Part shown: piece by piece, positions 33,001 to 41,754 of the stretch
Numbering within the stretch: the stretch's first letter is position 1
Layout: the number at the start of each line of letters is the position of its first letter
Assembly: GCF_040954835.1 (NCBI RefSeq)
Contig: NC_090696.1
Coordinates: 75,143,722 to 75,207,721 of the forward strand
DNA length: 64,000 bases
DNA from: Lepisosteus oculatus
Lineage: Eukaryota > Chordata > Actinopteri > Semionotiformes > Lepisosteidae
Direction of reading: 5' to 3'
Position numbers and translations under genes: made by a program
The notes under the pieces: generated by a model
The model's database searches: none
Seen by the model: only the letters and a program-made list of their open reading frames with translations
Told to the model about the DNA's origin: nothing

Positions 33001-35561
33001 TCCTGTCTGGATCGCAGGTAGTTTGAGTATGGAAATTGGAACGCAACACTCACATAATGTGAAAAGATACTTACAAATGTTGGTATAGAGCCTTTATAAA
33101 CTTGATTTTTTTGCACAGAGAGCAGTTAATCAGAGGCTTAATTAAAAGGCTACTTTTAAAACACCCAGAAATGAAGTGGAGAATGACAGTAACCGATTGT
33201 CACTTAACAACTTACCATCTGCCTTGTGCCAGCTGCACTGGAATCGGAGTGTACTAGGCTAGTAAACAGGGCCAATGATGAGCAGTGTAGTAATGGGGTA
33301 AGACTTCACAATAATGCTGTAGCTTCTGTTTTTTATAGACAAAATCTTCAATCTTCAAGACGTGTACTGCAAGAGACGGCCCCTACTTGTAGGACTGAGT
33401 TGTGAGACACGTTTTCGGTCATTAAGTTGAATTTAATTCCTTTCCGAACAGGCTGAGCAATCAAAAGAAGAACTAAAGCAGGGGCTGAAAGCAGAGAAGC
33501 TGATGAGAAAAGCCTCGAAGGACGTGTGCAGGCTCCGAGAGCAGTCTCAGAAAGTCCCCCTCCAGGTGCAGTCGTTCAGGTGAGCTGGAGAGTGATGCTG
33601 GTTCTCTGAATTTCTGTGGCGCTCTGCATCCGAAAGGGTCCGACACGGCTTCGTGTGTAGGAGGGACCCCCATTAGTCCGCTAACAAAGTGCAGCTCACA
33701 TTGTGAGTCAGCAGCCCCCACCACATAGCAGCACGTGTGCAGAACGGAGAGATTTCTTCACCAGTGGAATTAAGGGGATTGTAGGACGCCAGGACCTCCG
33801 GTTAAAGCCTCATCTGTTTCATCGAGTGGGGGGAGGGGGACGTTTTAAAGCTTTCATTTGTGAAGCATCTGTAGATCTTGGGTAGGACTTCAGCCAGGGG
33901 ATTGTCCTGGACATCCTTCCTGTGAGACCCGCGTTGCGTTCGAGGAGAGCGCGTCACCCAGCTCTTCTGCGCTGACAGGGAGGGCTCCTCTGACCTTTTT
34001 GCTGGGTTTCAGGAATAACTGAAGATACAGTTAGAAGTTCTACTGGTAAATTTGCCTTAAACACAAGGAAGCTTCCTCACCCTTGCGCAGTGCACCAACA
34101 GGTGTTTCGGTTTCAAGCGGCCAGCGCTTGCAGCCCGTGGTGATGGGGGATTTCTCACGCTCTTCCTTCTGCTGTTTCCTTTGGAGAAAGTCAGGCTGGT
34201 CTTGAGAGTGGAAAGGGCAGGATGGAGGCTGAACGTCTTTTTTTCATACTGCTTTTCCCAGCTAAGGAAACCAAAATGAAACCTACAGATACAGCTGTTC
34301 TGTGCGCTAATTAACGGGGCTAATTAAGCATGATTGGGGATTGTCTTGGCATTCGTGGTTTGACTCTGTCGTATTTTAAGCCTACATTGCTGTTTAATAT
34401 TAAATGCAAAGCTCAAAGCTGTCATTGTTGTGCCTTTTATATTAAATGTCATGGTGATAAATTGAGCCTCCGATAGTAGGTAGGTTACAGGCTTATGAAA
34501 AATATATATCTCGTTTCAGCAGCCTTCCAGCTCTCCCCTTTGTCAGCACCCAGGTGAATTGGAATGGAAATGATTGGAATGTATTTAATGAGTAAAAAAA
34601 TAGAAGAAAATAATAATAAGGCAGCTTTCGTTTGTCTGTTTTTCCTCACCGGGACTGGGGCGCTTTGTCCATATTTGTTCTTTCGTGACCCTGGGCAGTG
34701 GAAAAATTGTGAGTGTGCGGGGGCGTCATTTTGTTACAGCCCCTTCTGTACCACAGCTGCGTGGCAGAAACTAGATGTGTCATGGAGAGACTTGCAGAAC
34801 CAGGCGCGACAGTTCGCACAGGGACTGCACCCTCTGTTCTGATCGAGTTCAGTGAGCGAAGCCCAGTACCTGCACCTTCGGCGGCTTTTTCCTCTCAGAC
34901 GAGACGTAGGTCTGTCCTTTGGTCTTCTTTGTCTTATCGATGTGGCTCTCTCCTCGCTCGAAAAGCACGACCTAAAATGCGTCGCGGGAAGATGAAGTTG
35001 TGTTTGTGCTCTCCGTCTGCTGACTTCTCGGCTCTTAAAAAAACATAATTAGCTCCTTCCGGCTCCAGGTTTTCCGGAGTGAATGAAGGAAGGAGAAAGC
35101 TGGACAGGTGAGGCTAAAAATGAAACTTAGCTTTGTGAATTCATAAAGCTGCTGTAATATTTAACAGGTTCGTAAAACTGGAACTGACACATCTTCAGGA
35201 CGCTATTCTTAGATTTGTATTCAACTCCATCCCTATTTGTTTATGTATTCAATCAGGTAGCTTCTTTAAATGTGAAGCCTTCACATTTATGATGACGCGG
35301 TGCATATTTTCCTCCCAAAATTTCAACATGCTGCTTATTTTAGAAACTTGATTTTGACTCTTGATATTTAATTTCCCCAACATAAAAGGTTTTTTTCATA
35401 ATCTCTTGGGGGGATTTCTACTTTCTTAGGGAAATGTAGACCTGACATTAAAATCTGTATATGTCCTAACCACGCTTTCTTCTTCTGTCTTCAGGGAGAA
35501 GATGGCCTATTTCACGAGAGCAAAGATAAATATACCAACTCTACCAGCTGATGATGTATGA
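2803..35561 (+). CDS. WWC2: WWC2 (WW and C2 domain containing 2), 21 exons, 5' end missing
   Basis: KIBRA-family cytoplasmic scaffold; family members act upstream in Hippo signalling by promoting LATS activation and YAP restraint. Seen: 21 exons join without a phase break to about 1,085 residues, starting at the end of the second WW domain (KTTQLEDPR) and stopping at TGA 35559-35561. Order: long coiled coil (exons 1-4 and 6-8), Ser-rich [14 protein letters not shown] region with the ITTIHENE block (exon 9), [18 protein letters not shown] block (exon 10), C2 domain (about exons 11-14), acidic linker (15-16), conserved [24 protein letters not shown] block (17-18), C-terminal coiled coil, and PDZ-type ligand ADDV. 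It resembles WWC2 more than WWC1, for example [16 protein letters not shown] and REQSQKVP. Human WWC2 is about 1,190 aa, so about 85 residues with the first WW domain should lie upstream. Neighbour ING2 supports WWC2 identity. Exon numbers here count within the window. Confidence 0.97.
3640..3716 (+). CDS. WWC2: WWC2 window exon 2
   Basis: Acceptor ttatttgtAG/TATTC, donor GTCAGA/GTAAGG. It reads [20 protein letters not shown], the conserved family block after the first coiled coil. It opens with two bases and closes in phase 0. Confidence 0.95.
4196..4275 (+). CDS. WWC2: WWC2 window exon 3
   Basis: Acceptor tcaatAG/GTGAAT, donor CAACA/GTAAGT. It reads [20 protein letters not shown] then GFETLQ: heptad-type coiled coil. 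Starts in phase 0 and ends after two bases of a Gln codon. Confidence 0.95.
6994..7123 (+). CDS. WWC2: WWC2 window exon 4
   Basis: Strong pyrimidine tract, acceptor tttttAG/AATTGAC, donor ATGCAG/GTATTG. It reads [20 protein letters not shown] and then [20 protein letters not shown], an almost invariant WWC2 segment. It ends in phase 0. Confidence 0.96.
7495..7638 (+). CDS. WWC2: WWC2 window exon 5
   Basis: Acceptor gtgccgcAG/AGCCTG, donor GGGGAG/GTGAGC; 48 codons, phase 0 at both ends. It reads [20 protein letters not shown] and then [20 protein letters not shown]. Skipping it would keep the frame. Confidence 0.95.
8918..8991 (+). CDS. WWC2: WWC2 window exon 6
   Basis: Acceptor gtgttacAG/GCTGG, donor AAAAGAAG/GTGCCG. 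It reads [20 protein letters not shown] then [20 protein letters not shown] is a family signature. It ends after two bases (AG) of a Ser codon. Confidence 0.95.
9950..11175 (-). mobile_element. Tc1/mariner DNA transposon remnant
   Basis: Holds the decayed transposase. The upstream end, near 11105-11172, has the short ATACTTT...TACCCCCTGG pattern typical of Tc1 inverted-repeat ends. The other end is not recognisable, so boundaries are approximate. Confidence 0.65.
9985..10891 (-). pseudogene. Decayed Tc1-type transposase
   Basis: Reading the minus strand from ATG at 10891 gives [20 protein letters not shown] and then [12 protein letters not shown], the N-terminal helix-turn-helix of Tc1 transposases. 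This is followed within about 45 codons by an in-frame stop, then further DNA-binding-like sequence (10508-10738). Near 9985-10212 a frame reads [20 protein letters not shown], the decayed C-terminal WPGQSPDLNPIENLW motif, followed by [11 protein letters not shown]. Multiple stops and shifts make it non-functional. It lies in the intron between window exons 6 and 7 of WWC2. Confidence 0.85.
12790..13379 (+). mobile_element. 5S-rRNA-derived SINE, full length (copy 1)
   Basis: The head (12790-12905) follows the vertebrate 5S rRNA layout: CCATATCACCCTG, GAAGCTCAGCAGG (box A-like), CAGTACCTGGATGGGAGACC (box C-like), CCTGGGAA. A body follows, with GTCCTTCGGATGAGACGTAAAA and GCATCATCCAGGTGGGGCTG, then AAGCGCTTTGAGTGGA, AAGCGCTATATAAG and an (ATT)n tail. 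It would be pol III transcribed if active. It lies in the WWC2 intron before window exon 7. Confidence 0.9.
12919..12937 (+). promoter_or_regulatory. CTCF-consensus motif inside SINE copy 1
   Basis: GGGCCAGCAGGGGGCGCTC matches the CTCF core CCASYAGRKGGCR at every position. Binding itself is not shown. Confidence 0.55.
13592..13834 (+). CDS. WWC2: WWC2 window exon 7: second coiled coil
   Basis: Acceptor gccctgcAG/CATGG, donor GCGGAGAG/GTAGGG; 243 bp, so its loss would be in frame. It reads [20 protein letters not shown], then a Glu/Leu/Arg-rich coiled coil ending [10 protein letters not shown]. The exon is strongly GC-rich, with Arg and Leu codons ending in G or C, and lies between two 5S-SINE copies. 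Confidence 0.96.
13989..14295 (+). mobile_element. 5S-derived SINE, 5'-truncated (copy 2)
   Basis: Begins at TTTCTCGAAAAGAGTAGGGG and runs through the shared body to an (ATT)n tail. The 5S head is absent. Same orientation as copy 1 and on the other side of WWC2 window exon 7. Confidence 0.88.
15060..15395 (+). mobile_element. Decayed SINE fragment
   Basis: Contains TTTTTCGGATGAGCGTTAAA, GCCATTAAAGCCATGGCACT and an ending AGGGTGCTCTGGAAATG, matching the body plan of 5S/tRNA SINE relatives with many changes. It lies in the WWC2 intron between window exons 7 and 8. Confidence 0.4.
15665..15754 (+). CDS. WWC2: WWC2 window exon 8
   Basis: Acceptor gttgcttcAG/GTTGA, donor CTGAAAAG/GTGACC. It reads [20 protein letters not shown] and then ATRLHSQLK, completing the coiled coil; equivalent to the LKLEERRKELL segment of human WWC2. 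Confidence 0.94.
17041..17609 (+). CDS. WWC2: WWC2 window exon 9: Ser-rich central region
   Basis: The longest exon, 569 bp. Acceptor ctgcctgcAG/CCTCTCC, donor GTGAGGG/GTAAGG. It encodes [20 protein letters not shown], then [20 protein letters not shown], the conserved [13 protein letters not shown], a Pro/Ala-rich linker, [20 protein letters not shown] and an acidic end. High GC with few stops gives long spurious antisense frames here. Confidence 0.96.
17610..20865 (+). other. 3.3-kb WWC2 intron
   Basis: AT-rich, with no gene or clearly named repeat; it contains an 11-bp tandem (CCATAAGCTA) near 17801 and a CTCF-like motif at 20014. Confidence 0.5.
20014..20028 (-). promoter_or_regulatory. 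CTCF-like motif in a WWC2 intron
   Basis: Minus strand GCCAGTAGATGGCAG fits the CTCF core CCASYAGRKGGCR. Intron between window exons 9 and 10. Confidence 0.3.
20866..20989 (+). CDS. WWC2: WWC2 window exon 10
   Basis: Acceptor gtctttgcAG/ATGACG, donor GTCAAGAG/GTACGT. It reads [16 protein letters not shown] and then [22 protein letters not shown]. The [18 protein letters not shown] block is nearly identical across WWC proteins. Confidence 0.96.
21999..22082 (+). CDS. WWC2: WWC2 window exon 11: entry to C2 domain
   Basis: Acceptor ccctctgcAG/GTCTG, donor GGATTTAA/GTAAGA. It reads [20 protein letters not shown] and then SQVQIGF. The acidic stretch leads into the first C2 strand (QVQIGFKY). Confidence 0.94.
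22938..23024 (+). CDS. WWC2: WWC2 window exon 12: C2 domain
   Basis: Acceptor ctctgttgaAG/ATATGATG, donor AAAAGT/GTAAGT. It reads [20 protein letters not shown] and then ALLLPHGTK, matching the C2 strand pair that reads FMVIIAQLRNL in human WWC2. Confidence 0.93.
24050..24215 (+). mobile_element. SINE 3' fragment
   Basis: Ends with CAAGTGCTTTGGGATTAAAG then GGCGCTATAGAAA, the shared 3' end of fish SINEs. The 5' part is not recognisable. Confidence 0.4.
24556..24748 (+). CDS. WWC2: WWC2 window exon 13: C2 domain
   Basis: Acceptor ttcactacAG/GTACG, donor CGTCTG/GTAAGC. It reads [40 protein letters not shown] and [20 protein letters not shown]. The calcium-binding Asp set of classical C2 domains is not obvious, as expected for this family. 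Confidence 0.96.
24944..25111 (+). CDS. WWC2: WWC2 window exon 14: end of C2 domain
   Basis: Acceptor gtcttggcAG/GCAGG, donor GATTTG/GTAAGT; 56 codons, phase 0 both sides. It reads [24 protein letters not shown], the C2 end, followed by a variable polar linker to SIIVDL. Confidence 0.96.
26690..26796 (+). CDS. WWC2: WWC2 window exon 15
   Basis: Acceptor cgcacgcAG/GACGC, donor GGAATG/GTAATC. It reads [20 protein letters not shown] and then a Glu/Gln-rich tail to GEEW. It ends after two bases of the Trp codon, which fixes the phase of the next exon. Confidence 0.94.
27440..27665 (+). repeat. Interspersed repeat fragment
   Basis: TTATTTACCAGACAAGTCGA TTGAGAACAGG and GAACTCATGACCCCTTCAGT CCAGAGCCCTCCCAACTAAT resemble a common fish repeat ending in 'GAACTCGTGACCT..CAGTCCAGAGCCCTAACCACT'. 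Confidence 0.45.
27716..27915. mobile_element. Hairpin element with ~85-bp inverted arms
   Basis: The left arm begins GGAACAAGTAAAGGTTTATT and contains TTTCAGCTGTGGAGCCTTCT. The right arm reads AGAAAGCTCCACAGCTGAAA and ends AATAAACCTTTACTTGTTCC, its reverse complement, around a loop of about 30 bp. It sits in the WWC2 intron between window exons 15 and 16. Confidence 0.75.
27980..28215 (+). repeat. Fish interspersed repeat directly before WWC2 window exon 16
   Basis: AAGAACGTAAGAACTTAAGA AAGGTGACAAACG..AGGAGGCCAGTGGGCCC, then AGCTGATCCAAGGATCTCAT and a GTGTTGGCTTCAGCCACAAC end, a pattern I know as widespread in fish genomes without a sure class name. Right edge approximate. Confidence 0.5.
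28261..28459 (+). CDS. WWC2: WWC2 window exon 16: variable acidic linker
   Basis: The least conserved exon. The acceptor was chosen at caccggtcAG/GCTGG because it follows a C-rich tract, gives the phase demanded by exon 15 (TG+G=Trp), and yields [11 protein letters not shown], which aligns with WLTMLREASDE of human WWC2. Acceptors at 28200 and 28230 also fit the phase but add residues without a homologous counterpart. The exon is Glu/Asp/Gly-rich and ends AAGPTL before donor GTGAGT. Repeat-derived sequence lies immediately upstream. Confidence 0.82.
29338..29393 (+). repeat. 28-bp perfect tandem duplication
   Basis: The unit beginning AATCATCCAGTATC and ending GCAGTCCTG occurs twice head to tail (29338-29365, 29366-29393) without a mismatch. 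Intronic. Confidence 0.95.
30345..30509 (+). CDS. WWC2: WWC2 window exon 17
   Basis: Poly-T tract, acceptor ttttttcAG/GTTGAC, donor TGCAGG/GTGAGT; phase 0 both sides. It reads [20 protein letters not shown] and then [26 protein letters not shown], the conserved WWC2 C-terminal block. Confidence 0.97.
30974..31066 (+). CDS. WWC2: WWC2 window exon 18
   Basis: Acceptor ctttgacAG/TTGAAC, donor AAGAGG/GTAAGT; 31 codons in frame. It reads [20 protein letters not shown] and then [11 protein letters not shown]. This Ser/Arg-rich basic segment corresponds to the aPKC-binding area described for KIBRA. Confidence 0.96.
31321..31388 (+). repeat. (TGG)n(TTG)n microsatellite
   Basis: About 15 TGG units followed by about 7 TTG units, about 60 bp upstream of the acceptor of WWC2 window exon 19. 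Confidence 0.95.
31449..31679 (+). CDS. WWC2: WWC2 window exon 19, ending at a GC donor
   Basis: Acceptor gaacggcAG/ACCTTC. It reads [40 protein letters not shown] and ends [14 protein letters not shown]. The only junction in frame with exon 20 is CAG/GCAAGT, a textbook GC-type donor. A (TGG)n(TTG)n microsatellite lies about 60 bp before the acceptor. Confidence 0.95.
31681..32015 (+). repeat. G-rich degenerate minisatellite
   Basis: Many runs of three or more G separated by CCCCTAGC/CCCTGGC pieces, an imperfect unit of roughly 35-45 bp such as GGATATCCCCTGGCGGGC and GGATAGCCCCCCCCTTTAGC. It starts at the GC donor of WWC2 window exon 19. Confidence 0.75.
33452..33579 (+). CDS. WWC2: WWC2 window exon 20
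   Basis: Acceptor ttccgaacAG/GCTGAG, donor TTCAG/GTGAGC. It reads [20 protein letters not shown] and then [22 protein letters not shown]. It lacks the short extra KQAE-type repeat seen in human WWC2 at the same junction. Confidence 0.96.
35495..35561 (+). CDS. WWC2: WWC2 last exon, C-terminal PDZ ligand
   Basis: Acceptor tctgtcttcAG/GGAGAAG. It reads [21 protein letters not shown] then TGA. The terminal ADDV is the PDZ-binding motif shared by WWC proteins. Confidence 0.97.
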
Positions 35562-36470
35562 TTGTTTTATAGAAAACAATGAAGTATTTTTCCAGCTCAA
35601 CTTTATAGCTGAATATTTTGATAGAGTAGCTATGTGGATTAAAATATATATTTTAAATAGTTAAATACCATAGCGATAATGTATTTGTATAATAAGTTGT
35701 AATTGAATACCATTATGTAAAAAATGGGTTTCTTTTTTCAGAGAAAACCAAAGTAGAGTAATTCTGACATTTATGGCTAATAATGTTTGTACAGTTTGTA
35801 TGTATACCTGACATGGGTTTATTTTGTAAAGTTGGGTTACACGAACGATGTGCAGGGCAGATTATGCCTTCTGTTGAACAGCACTGCTTTCAGAAATAAT
35901 ATTCCGTTTGACAGAATGGTGTTCTGTTGTCTTCACCGTTTTCCTGTGTGTAGATTGTGAAACCGGGCCAGTGGCCACACAGTGTTGTCGACTGAGGGTG
36001 TGCGTCTCAGTGTTAAGTACAATATCAGCAAGCACTTCCTGTTGTAGTTCCCGCCCTTCCTGTCCTTCAGACTTGGTGCTCAGCTGTTCAGCGTCATCTT
36101 AAAGGCCTTTCCAGTCCAAGTGCAGAAACCGTGTTTCGAACAAAAAGCAAATGTTGTGAATGTATAGTGTTATTTTCTGTTTTTTTTTTTGTTACTGCAC
36201 TGATTTGCATTTCCATTGATCTTTTTTGTCTTTTTTTTTTTAAATTATGTTCTGCACCTTTAATAAGCCCCCACTGTGTATCTATCGTTCGGGATGGGGG
36301 TTCGATTTCCTGTTCTATAGCGGCAGACACAGCGCCAGTAAAAACGGAAAAGCCTTCTTCCATGACCCGCGATGTTACCGCGCTTTTTAAAAAAATCATT
36401 CGCTGCCTTTGTTCATGTCTATGTCTTTAAAACGAAAAAACCTTAAGTAATTAAATAAACCTAAAATAAA
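35562..36470 (+). other. WWC2: Probable WWC2 3'UTR
   Basis: AT-rich sequence after the WWC2 stop with no further conserved frame. The first good AATAAA pair is at 36454-36459 and 36465-36470, which makes a roughly 0.9-kb 3'UTR reasonable. Longer forms cannot be excluded. Confidence 0.5.
36454..36470 (+). terminator. Candidate WWC2 polyadenylation signals
   Basis: Two AATAAA hexamers 11 bp apart in an A-rich patch about 0.9 kb after the stop codon. Actual cleavage is not visible from sequence. Confidence 0.45.
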
Positions 36471-36754
36471 CATCATACCCTTGTGAAATGAAGGATTTCA
36501 GTTTTGCAGTGGTTTAGTTTAACATAATAGCACAGCGTAAGGAGTGAGTTTTTTTATCAAACCCATTTATTCTGCATATATATGTGTATGTAATGTTGTT
36601 TTTTCTATAAAACCAGCAAGTACCTTCATGGTGTGCTGGAACTCCAGCCTTGAGAACAAAAGTCCAAACAGTTCTTGTCAATTTTTCATTACTATCCCAG
36701 TCTTTTGCTAACTTAATAGGCTGACATTTTTATTCCCCTTTTCAGTTACACTCG

Positions 36755-36905
36755 TGTATGAGGCTGGGTATTCTCCTGGAGGAATCTCAGGGAGGCACCT
36801 TGCTCAAGGGTGCAAAAGCTGTGCCCCATACTCACCTGAGATTTAAACCCACAGCCTCCCAATTATGAGCCCAGATCTCTAGCCACTATTTCTCACTGCT
36901 GTCAG
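36755..36905 (+). repeat. Interspersed repeat fragment, same class as 27440-27665
   Basis: GAGATTTAAACCCACAGCCT CCC..GAGCCCAGATCTCTAGCCACTA has the same ending pattern as the 27.5-kb fragment. Lies just after the WWC2 3'UTR. Confidence 0.4.
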
Positions 36906-39900
36906 GACACTGCTGCAGCAGATCTGTTGTGTACGCTTGGCTCTGCAGATTGAGGGAAATGCACACATGATGTTCTACTTGTCATTATAAATAGTTCTTT
37001 TCAGAACCAGGATACATTGGTTAAATGTTTTTTTTTTTATCAAGAACAGTTAACCGAGGTTGAGGCATCCACTTATGATCTTAACTGCTGTTGTTTTACA
37101 TACCTGGCAAGTACTGTTTATGTTTTATTCAGCTGAATAGGACATTGAATGCTGTGGAGCAAAATTATTATTTTTTTTTTTAAAAGAACAAAACATATCT
37201 AAAACTTTCAATCAGAAAGTGTAGGAATTCTGTAAGTGGCCTTTGTCTAATATCAGTGTAAAAAAATTAATGAACTTGAACTATTTGTAAGAACTACAGT
37301 GTGCGGACTTAGTGATCTCTACATTTGAATCTCCCATTTAGGAGTTACCATGCAGGAGTCTAGTATGGTCAACATGTCGCAGACAATTGTCGCAGACATT
37401 GATCATTGCAGGGCAAAATGCAGAACTACTACAATCCATTAAATTCCACATTCAGCACATTTTATCAGGGAGCATCCTCTTGAGAGTGTGTAAAGTTAAG
37501 CATTGGCTTAGTTCAATAATCTTTACCATTTGCAAATGATCAAGTGTAAGTTAATTCCACACTTAAAAGTATAAGGAAATAAAAACAAGGATTTTGGCTG
37601 TGGAGCCTTCTTCAGATGTGCGATTCAAATGAAATGAAGGTTGCTGTTTAAGCTTGCCAGACAGCATGAGTTGTAAAATGTATGTAGAGATATTTTGGTA
37701 GAACTGTTCCTTTTGATTTATTTTCCATTTATTTATTTACTGTATTTATGTTCAGTTATGTACAGTTCAGTTCTGGACATTTAAAAGTTATTGTATTAAC
37801 AGTAGAGAGAGCTACAGCCTCCATATTTTGAAATCCTAAATCATAACATTGAAAGTATTAGTGGCGCACAGAATTGTGTATATCTCCCATTATAGTATTC
37901 CAGCCTTGTTTTTGTTAAATATTATAGCCTTGACATGCATTATTTTTCAGCTTTCATCACTAAAGAGCTTATTTTACAATTGAATTTTATATGCATGAAA
38001 ATGTTTTCATGAGCTGACCACTGCAAAAGTGTAATTGATGTCAGTAGTTATGATAAAAGGTTGTATATCTACATCAGACATAAATGCCAACAGAAGTTTC
38101 AGTTTTTGTAACTATTTTGTACATGCATGAATTTAACATATCTTTAGGAGAATCACAGTTTTACTACTTTTTAGAACATGTTGAAATTGTTGCACCTAAT
38201 CATGTTGTAACAGGATAAAAGCCTGGGAATAATTTAACCCAAAAGGAAAGCTCGACCTTGTATGGTTAAAATGTTTCTTACATGGTTTGCAAGGTTTTCA
38301 AATAACGGAATATGAAATGCTCAGAACTGAACTAGGTTATGAAACGTAATGTCAGCATGTATGTTTGTGGTCCAGTTTTGTTGCAGTCTGGAATGTGCTG
38401 TACAAATGTTAGAACACAATGTTTATCCTCTTCTCTGCACTTTTCATGTGTTCCAGTGATTGGTAAAAAATATATACCATTTTTAAACAAACCACATGGA
38501 GTTGGGAGTTCTCATTTAAATCACAGCTTTATAAATCGGCATTTTCCTCATAACGGGTGAAGAATTGCCCCATTCACATGAGCTTAGAAAAAAATAATGA
38601 CCCTCAGTCCCTTTCCTATTTTGAAATCGCAGAGGAGCCTTCAGCTGTTTCCATTGTGGGCTGATTGATTGAGCCATTAGCAGTCATAATTGACAGGTAG
38701 ACGCTTGTGATGATTTAGCCTCTCGAATTAGTTTACTGCTCGGAGGCATGACAGTTGTCAGAGGCGAAGAGGTGGCAGAAGGTGAAGTAAAAAAAGATTA
38801 AAATAGAAGATTCTAAGCAAACAAGCAAATGAGGCTGCTAATAAAAACAATATCCTCAGTCATGTCCTAAACAGCCCCCTGGGGTCTGCTGTTCTGCTAT
38901 GCCTGCTTGAATTTGCCCATGTTAATATCTTCCCTGGGATGCAGTCTCCAATGTTTTCCATCATTCCAATGCCTTGTTCAATACTGCCTAAAGCTCGTAC
39001 AACAACTTACTAATCAATTACTTGAAATATGTCAAGCCAGCTCGGAGGAGGTCACTTCAGCTGAACTGCTGCAGAGAAATTTTCTTTCTATTAATTGAGC
39101 AGTTTTTGAAGTAGTTATCTGCGCTTCTGCGGTTCAAATTGAGCCTGACGTTCTGAAAGACACCTCTGTAAGAAGAAAGCCTTGCGTCTTAAGTGGCTGA
39201 ATGTTCGATCCTTGACTCCGTTATTAGTCGCTCGAGGAAGAGAACGATGGAGAAATATAAGGTTGAAGAGGAGCGGCATTGACGTTCCTTCACTTGATCA
39301 ACACGGGTGTGCGATCAGAAACGAACCCATCGTTCCTTGAGTAGAAAACAGAGCGGTAAGCTTTACATCTTCAGACACGCCGTGGAAATGTCTCCCTTAG
39401 AATGTACTTTAGGTCAGCTGTGTTGACGCGTCTCGGTGAATTTTCAGGTTCACAAAACCAGCTGAGTGGAGTAAGTAGTGCAGACATGAGGAGCCCCATG
39501 CCTTCTTGCACAGACCTTGTGGAGAATCTAACGCCACAAGCACACACAGCAGGTGAGATGGGAAAAAGACGGCCTAAGCAAAGCAAAGGGAATGCATTAT
39601 GTTAGTGTTTGCTAATGAGGGTGGATGAATGCCTGTATGAAAACAGGAATCACTGCCTGTCCTGGAAATACTGAGTTCCACTCTCATGTTCTCCTTTTGA
39701 ACTTGCAGGCATACTGCTGTCCGTACAAGCATGCAGCATCAATTGCATCAGCCAAGATTCTGTATAGCTTTGTTGTGTTCCAAGCCCGAATAAAAGCCTG
39801 CAATCATCTGCAACAGCTAAACAGCTTTTTATCCACACCAGCTTGCACTGGAAATGAGGAAACTGAAATAGTTCAGTGCAGATCGGTTCAAAGTGAGGCA

Positions 39901-40382
39901 ATTAACATAAAAATTCAAAAGAATACGGTAACTGGAAAAAAAAAACAATACGAGGCAAATCATATCCACGGACAGTGTCAGTGACACGGACAGTGTCATT
40001 TATCAGCGGCAATATTCTTGTATAGATTTTTATAAATGTATGAGGGGAAGAATTCAATCAGCAGGCCCTCCTGTTCTCCATGCATTCAGGGTGCACATCT
40101 ACAGTAAGTGTAAAATGCATTTTAATCATCACTAAATTCTTCATCACATTTTTATTGCAGCCTTGAAATAATTTTGTCCATAGGAGTAAATAAATCAAAT
40201 TTGCCAAATGCTTTTTTCAACAAAAAGTTACATTGTGATAACATTTATATTTGTCTCGTTCAAATATTTTTTAATTCAGGCAGCCTCCATCTAGCTTACA
40301 TCCGGTAAGGTTACAGGCACACCCAGTTGCGATAGCTAGGTTAGTTAGGCTGGCAGATTCCATCTAATTTAAAATGCACTAA

Positions 40383-40937
40383 ATAATTGTAATAATTCCT
40401 GACACGTATATAGCACATCCCTGGGCACTCCACTCAAAGCTCTTTACAGGTAATGGGGATCCCCTCCACCACCACCAGTGCGCAGCCCCACCTGTATGAT
40501 GCGACGGCAGCCTTAGTGCACCAGAACGCTTAACACTCATCAACTCTCAGTGGGGAGGAGAGCAGAGTAATGAAGCCAGTTCAGTAATGGGGGTTATTAG
40601 GAGACCATAATTGGTAAAGGCCAATGGGAAATTTGGACACTGGCCCCTACTCTTTATGAGAAACGCTCTGGGATTTTTAATGACCATGGGGACTCAGGAC
40701 CTCAGCTTTGTGTCTCATCTAAAGGACAGGGCATGTTTTACAGTATAGTATCCCCATCAGTATACTGGGGCATTAGGACCCACACAAACCACATGGTGAG
40801 CACTCCCCACTGATCCCACTAACAACAGCAGCCTCAGCTGTCCCAGGAGGTCTCCCATCCAGGTACTGGCCACAGTCACACCTGCTGAGCTTCAGTGGGT
40901 TTCCAGCTGTAAGATGAAGGGTGATGTGCCTGCTGGC
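40383..40937 (-). mobile_element. 5S-derived SINE, full length, older (copy 3)
   Basis: Reverse complement of the same family with more substitutions. The tail lies at the low-coordinate end and the 5S head at about 40840-40937. Flanked by a 9-bp direct repeat AATAATTGT (40382-40390 and 40938-40946), consistent with a target duplication, although the AT-rich tail makes this less certain. Confidence 0.88.
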
Positions 40938-41754
40938 AATAATTGTGAGTACAGCTAAGCAGGTTCTCCTTTCTGTATATACAGTATGTTAGGTTGTGTG
41001 GCTGCCGTGAAAGGAAAGGCTGACATGTTAATAGACCCACTGAGCTGATCAAATCAATCAAAACTTTCAGGGGTGGAGAAGATTGGATTGCTGTCACTGT
41101 GGAGGTCTGGAGTTTTTTATTTATAACCAACCTTGAATGAAGACGGAGAAGAAATTATTTTACCCTAATTTGGAAAAGTGTGCTGCTGGGGTCAGCTTTT
41201 TAAAATGCATTTAAAGTGATACAACAGGGATGGTTAATTCATTTATTTAAATACAGCATTTACATACTATCGCAGGGTGTCTGTGATAAATGTGATTGCA
41301 TATCTAAAAGAGAAATTGATTTATCGTGCCTTAGTTTAAAATGTCAGTGTCTTCGCCAAAACAAAATGTTGCATGTTGGCATTTTTCTGCAGCCTGACAA
41401 ATTCACAGGTGTGTAATCGCAATGCAGCCTTAGATGTATGTGTGTGTGTGTTAGACAGGATGAGACCTTCGGTCATTGATGCTTATACAGAAAAGGAGAT
41501 CCTGTGCCTTTATATCTGCATTCTACATTAGTTCTCTACATTGAGTACATCCCAGCCATCAGACAGAACTGCGGAATACCAGTCTAGAGGATATACAGTA
41601 GTCCACCAATTTAGTTATGAGCACAATTTCATTTTTTTCAGGAGTGTGGATTGGAACATTTTTATATTGCATGACAACAGCACAGCACTAATATTCTGGA
41701 TGCAGGTCCTGGTTCATGGTCTAAGGCTATGAAATCCCCTGATTGACAGGACCG

